DNA of 6,488 nucleotides from Candidatus Nanopelagicaceae bacterium. GTDB taxonomy: Bacteria; Actinomycetota; Actinomycetes; Nanopelagicales; Nanopelagicaceae. The DNA lies in assembly GCA_947478965.1 (NCBI GenBank), contig CANJXW010000032.1, positions 1-6,488 on the forward strand, read 5' to 3'. The notes under the pieces are model-generated. The model saw only the letters and a program-made list of their open reading frames with translations. It was not told the DNA's origin and ran no database searches. This document shows, piece after piece, positions 5,897-6,488 of the stretch (positions within the stretch are counted from its first letter, which is position 1; each line of letters opens with the position of its first letter). The position numbers and the translations under genes were made by a program.

Positions 5897-6488
5897 TAGC
5901 GATTAAATGCTTCTCGGAATTTACTGAAGAAACCTTGCTCGTGGCCCTTCACCTTTACATCGCCAGCTTTTTCGCCACGTGATGTTGCAAATTTCTTAAG
6001 GAGTTCTTCCTGCTCTTTATTGAGTTTTACAGGGGTATGTACATCAACGTGCACGATCAGATCACCGCGGGTATTGCTGCGAAGACGTGTCATACCCTTG
6101 CCCTTAAGAGGGATTGTTGTACCGCTTTGAGTACCTGGCTTGATGAGAAGATCCATTGGCCCATCAAGGGTTTCGACCTTCACAGTTGTGCCAAGGGAGG
6201 CAGCAGCAAAGGAAATTTCTACTGCGATATGTAAGGTATCGCCATCGCGCAGCAAGAATTCGTGAGGCGTCTCAACAATTTCCACATAGAGATCTCCAGC
6301 TGGTCCGCCACCTGCACCGACTTCACCGCGACCCGAGAGTTGAATTCGATTTCCTGTTTCAACGCCTGCAGGAATCTTTACATTGATATTTTGGCGAGCA
6401 CGAACTCGGCCATCCCCCGCACACTCTCGGCAAGGGTTTTCGATGACGCTTCCATATCCAGAACATGCGTTACATGGACGTGACGTCA
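5896..6488 (-). CDS. dnaJ: Chaperone protein DnaJ, C-terminal part (5' end outside window)
   Basis: An Hsp40 co-chaperone that delivers unfolded protein to DnaK and stimulates its ATPase. The frame is open from the right edge to the TAA at 5896-5898: 196 visible residues after two leftover bases. It starts inside the zinc-finger region, showing its last two CxxCxGxG repeats: CNACSGYG (5-12 of the visible part) and CRECAGDG (19-26). The two C-terminal substrate-binding beta domains follow, with KIPAGVETGNRIQLSGRGE (37-55), GGPAGDLYVEI, and IPLKGKGMTRLRSNTRGDL in the second domain. The J domain, G/F linker and first zinc-finger repeats lie outside. Upstream one expects hrcA in actinobacteria, the dnaJ2-type locus rather than the dnaK operon copy; this is inferred from the neighbours. 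The tail GFFSKFREAFNR is a normal ending. No truncation or frameshift is seen. Confidence 0.96.
   Translation of the reverse strand, partial: TSRPCNACSGYGSVIENPCRECAGDGRVRARQNINVKIPAGVETGNRIQLSGRGEVGAGGGPAGDLYVEIVETPHEFLLRDGDTLHIAVEISFAAASLGTTVKVETLDGPMDLLIKPGTQSGTTIPLKGKGMTRLRSNTRGDLIVHVDVHTPVKLNKEQEELLKKFATSRGEKAGDVKVKGHEQGFFSKFREAFNR

Noticed and set aside
6481..6488. Palindrome TGACGTCA at the window edge
   Set aside because: It lies within dnaJ coding sequence (Thr-Ser-Arg codons). A single 8-base palindrome in a conserved gene needs no regulatory explanation.
1..6488. Novel defence, mobile or biosynthetic system
   Set aside because: All nine genes belong to known conserved families, mostly ribosome, chaperone and tRNA functions. 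I found no transposase, integrase, direct repeats, CRISPR-like arrays or unexplained gaps.

Overview
The window is a gene-dense stretch with every supported gene on the minus strand. Read in the direction of transcription (from position 6488 down to 1), the genes are dnaJ (3' part), rsmE, a HIT-family hydrolase gene, phoH, ybeY, a CNNM/CorC ('hemolysin C')-type membrane protein gene, a small cytidine-deaminase-fold gene, a fumarylacetoacetate-hydrolase (FAH) family gene and gltX (5' part). Neighbouring genes overlap by 1, 4 or 8 bases or are separated by 4 to 32 bases. No gene-free stretch exceeds 32 bases. I see no tRNA, rRNA, CRISPR array, mobile element or convincing terminator.

The organism is most likely an actinobacterium. 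The order dnaJ-rsmE-...-phoH-ybeY-CNNM protein-CDA-like protein matches the Mycobacterium/Streptomyces chromosome (the Rv2373c to Rv2365c region in M. tuberculosis). The FAH-gltX pair is also an actinobacterial neighbourhood (Rv2993c-Rv2992c). Base composition looks close to half GC by eye, well below typical soil actinobacteria, and the packing is extreme. That combination would fit a streamlined freshwater lineage such as the acI group (Nanopelagicales: Planktophila/Nanopelagicus), but this placement is inference.

Right part (about 3371-6488): protein-folding and ribosome-care functions. DnaJ is the Hsp70 co-chaperone. RsmE methylates 16S rRNA. YbeY is the zinc endoribonuclease of 16S maturation and ribosome quality control, and PhoH is its usual ATPase neighbour. 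A HIT hydrolase sits between rsmE and phoH. Middle part (1778-3374): a CNNM-type membrane protein with CBS and CorC_HlyC domains whose membrane-domain signature differs from canonical Mg2+ transporters, then a 107-residue cytidine-deaminase-fold protein with no cysteine and no recognisable catalytic residues. Left part (1-1745): an FAH-family enzyme translationally coupled by ATGA to glutamyl-tRNA synthetase.

The most notable features are the join at 1746-1777, where era normally follows in actinobacteria but FAH-gltX follows here, a possible leaderless promoter at that join, the apparent pseudoenzyme, and the altered CNNM signature. I found no convincing undescribed multi-gene system. This is mainly conserved housekeeping DNA.
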